Assembly: GCA_900556865.1 (NCBI GenBank)
Contig: USQS01000050.1
Coordinates: 1 to 6,646 of the forward strand
Length of the DNA stretch: 6,646 nucleotides
From: an uncultured Clostridium sp.
Lineage (GTDB): Bacteria; Bacillota; Clostridia; TANB77; CAG-508
Direction: 5' to 3'
Shown: piece by piece, positions 6,622 to 6,646 of the stretch
Layout of the letters: every line of letters starts with the position of its first letter
Position numbering within the stretch: the stretch's first letter is position 1
Made by a program: the position numbers and the translations under genes
The notes under the pieces: model-generated
What the model saw: the letters and a program-made list of their open reading frames with translations, nothing else
The model's database searches: none
What the model was told of the DNA's origin: nothing

Positions 6622-6646
6622 AATAATTGAAAACTTTAGCTAAAAA

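Noticed and set aside
1..6646. CRISPR array or insertion sequence
   Set aside because: No regularly spaced direct repeats and no transposase or terminal repeats were seen.

Overview
The window is strongly A+T-rich. Its Shine-Dalgarno sequences (GGAGG, AAAGGGG), sigma-A-type promoters and protein sequences point to a low-GC Firmicute, most likely a clostridial lineage and possibly an uncultured gut one. That placement is inference from style; no database search was possible.

Layout. (1) Positions 1-4737, minus strand: the first 1,579 codons of a non-ribosomal peptide synthetase (NRPS). The reading frame is open from the ATG at 4737 to the left edge, with domain order C-A-T-C-A(partial). It is cut by the edge, so the release domain is not visible. 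(2) Positions 4738-4908: a very A/T-rich divergent intergenic region with a good minus-strand promoter for the NRPS. (3) Positions 4909-6036, plus strand: a membrane-anchored HtrA/DegP-type serine protease with one PDZ domain, complete with an intact catalytic triad. Three perfect consensus DnaA boxes lie inside its first 180 bases, two of them in a 12-bp perfect inverted repeat. (4) Positions 6037-6137: a strong promoter and a nest of inverted repeats leading into (5) a tRNA-Arg(ACG) gene with encoded CCA at 6138-6213. (6) Positions 6223-6423, minus strand: a 66-residue ribbon-helix-helix DNA-binding protein, convergent with the tRNA. (7) Positions 6424-6646: no gene, but a 19-bp dyad and, at the far right, a near-ideal promoter preceded by A-tracts that fires out of the window.

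How the parts relate. The NRPS and the protease are divergently transcribed and may share regulation across the 171-bp gap, but nothing proves they share a function. The architecture is compatible with the C-A-T-C-A-T-R enzymes of gut Clostridia that make N-acyl dipeptide aldehydes, which are protease inhibitors. If the missing part ends in T-R, the adjacent protease becomes more interesting. The most unexpected signal is the DnaA-box cluster in the protease gene. The tRNA, the ribbon-helix-helix gene and the right-edge promoter look like ordinary chromosomal neighbours.
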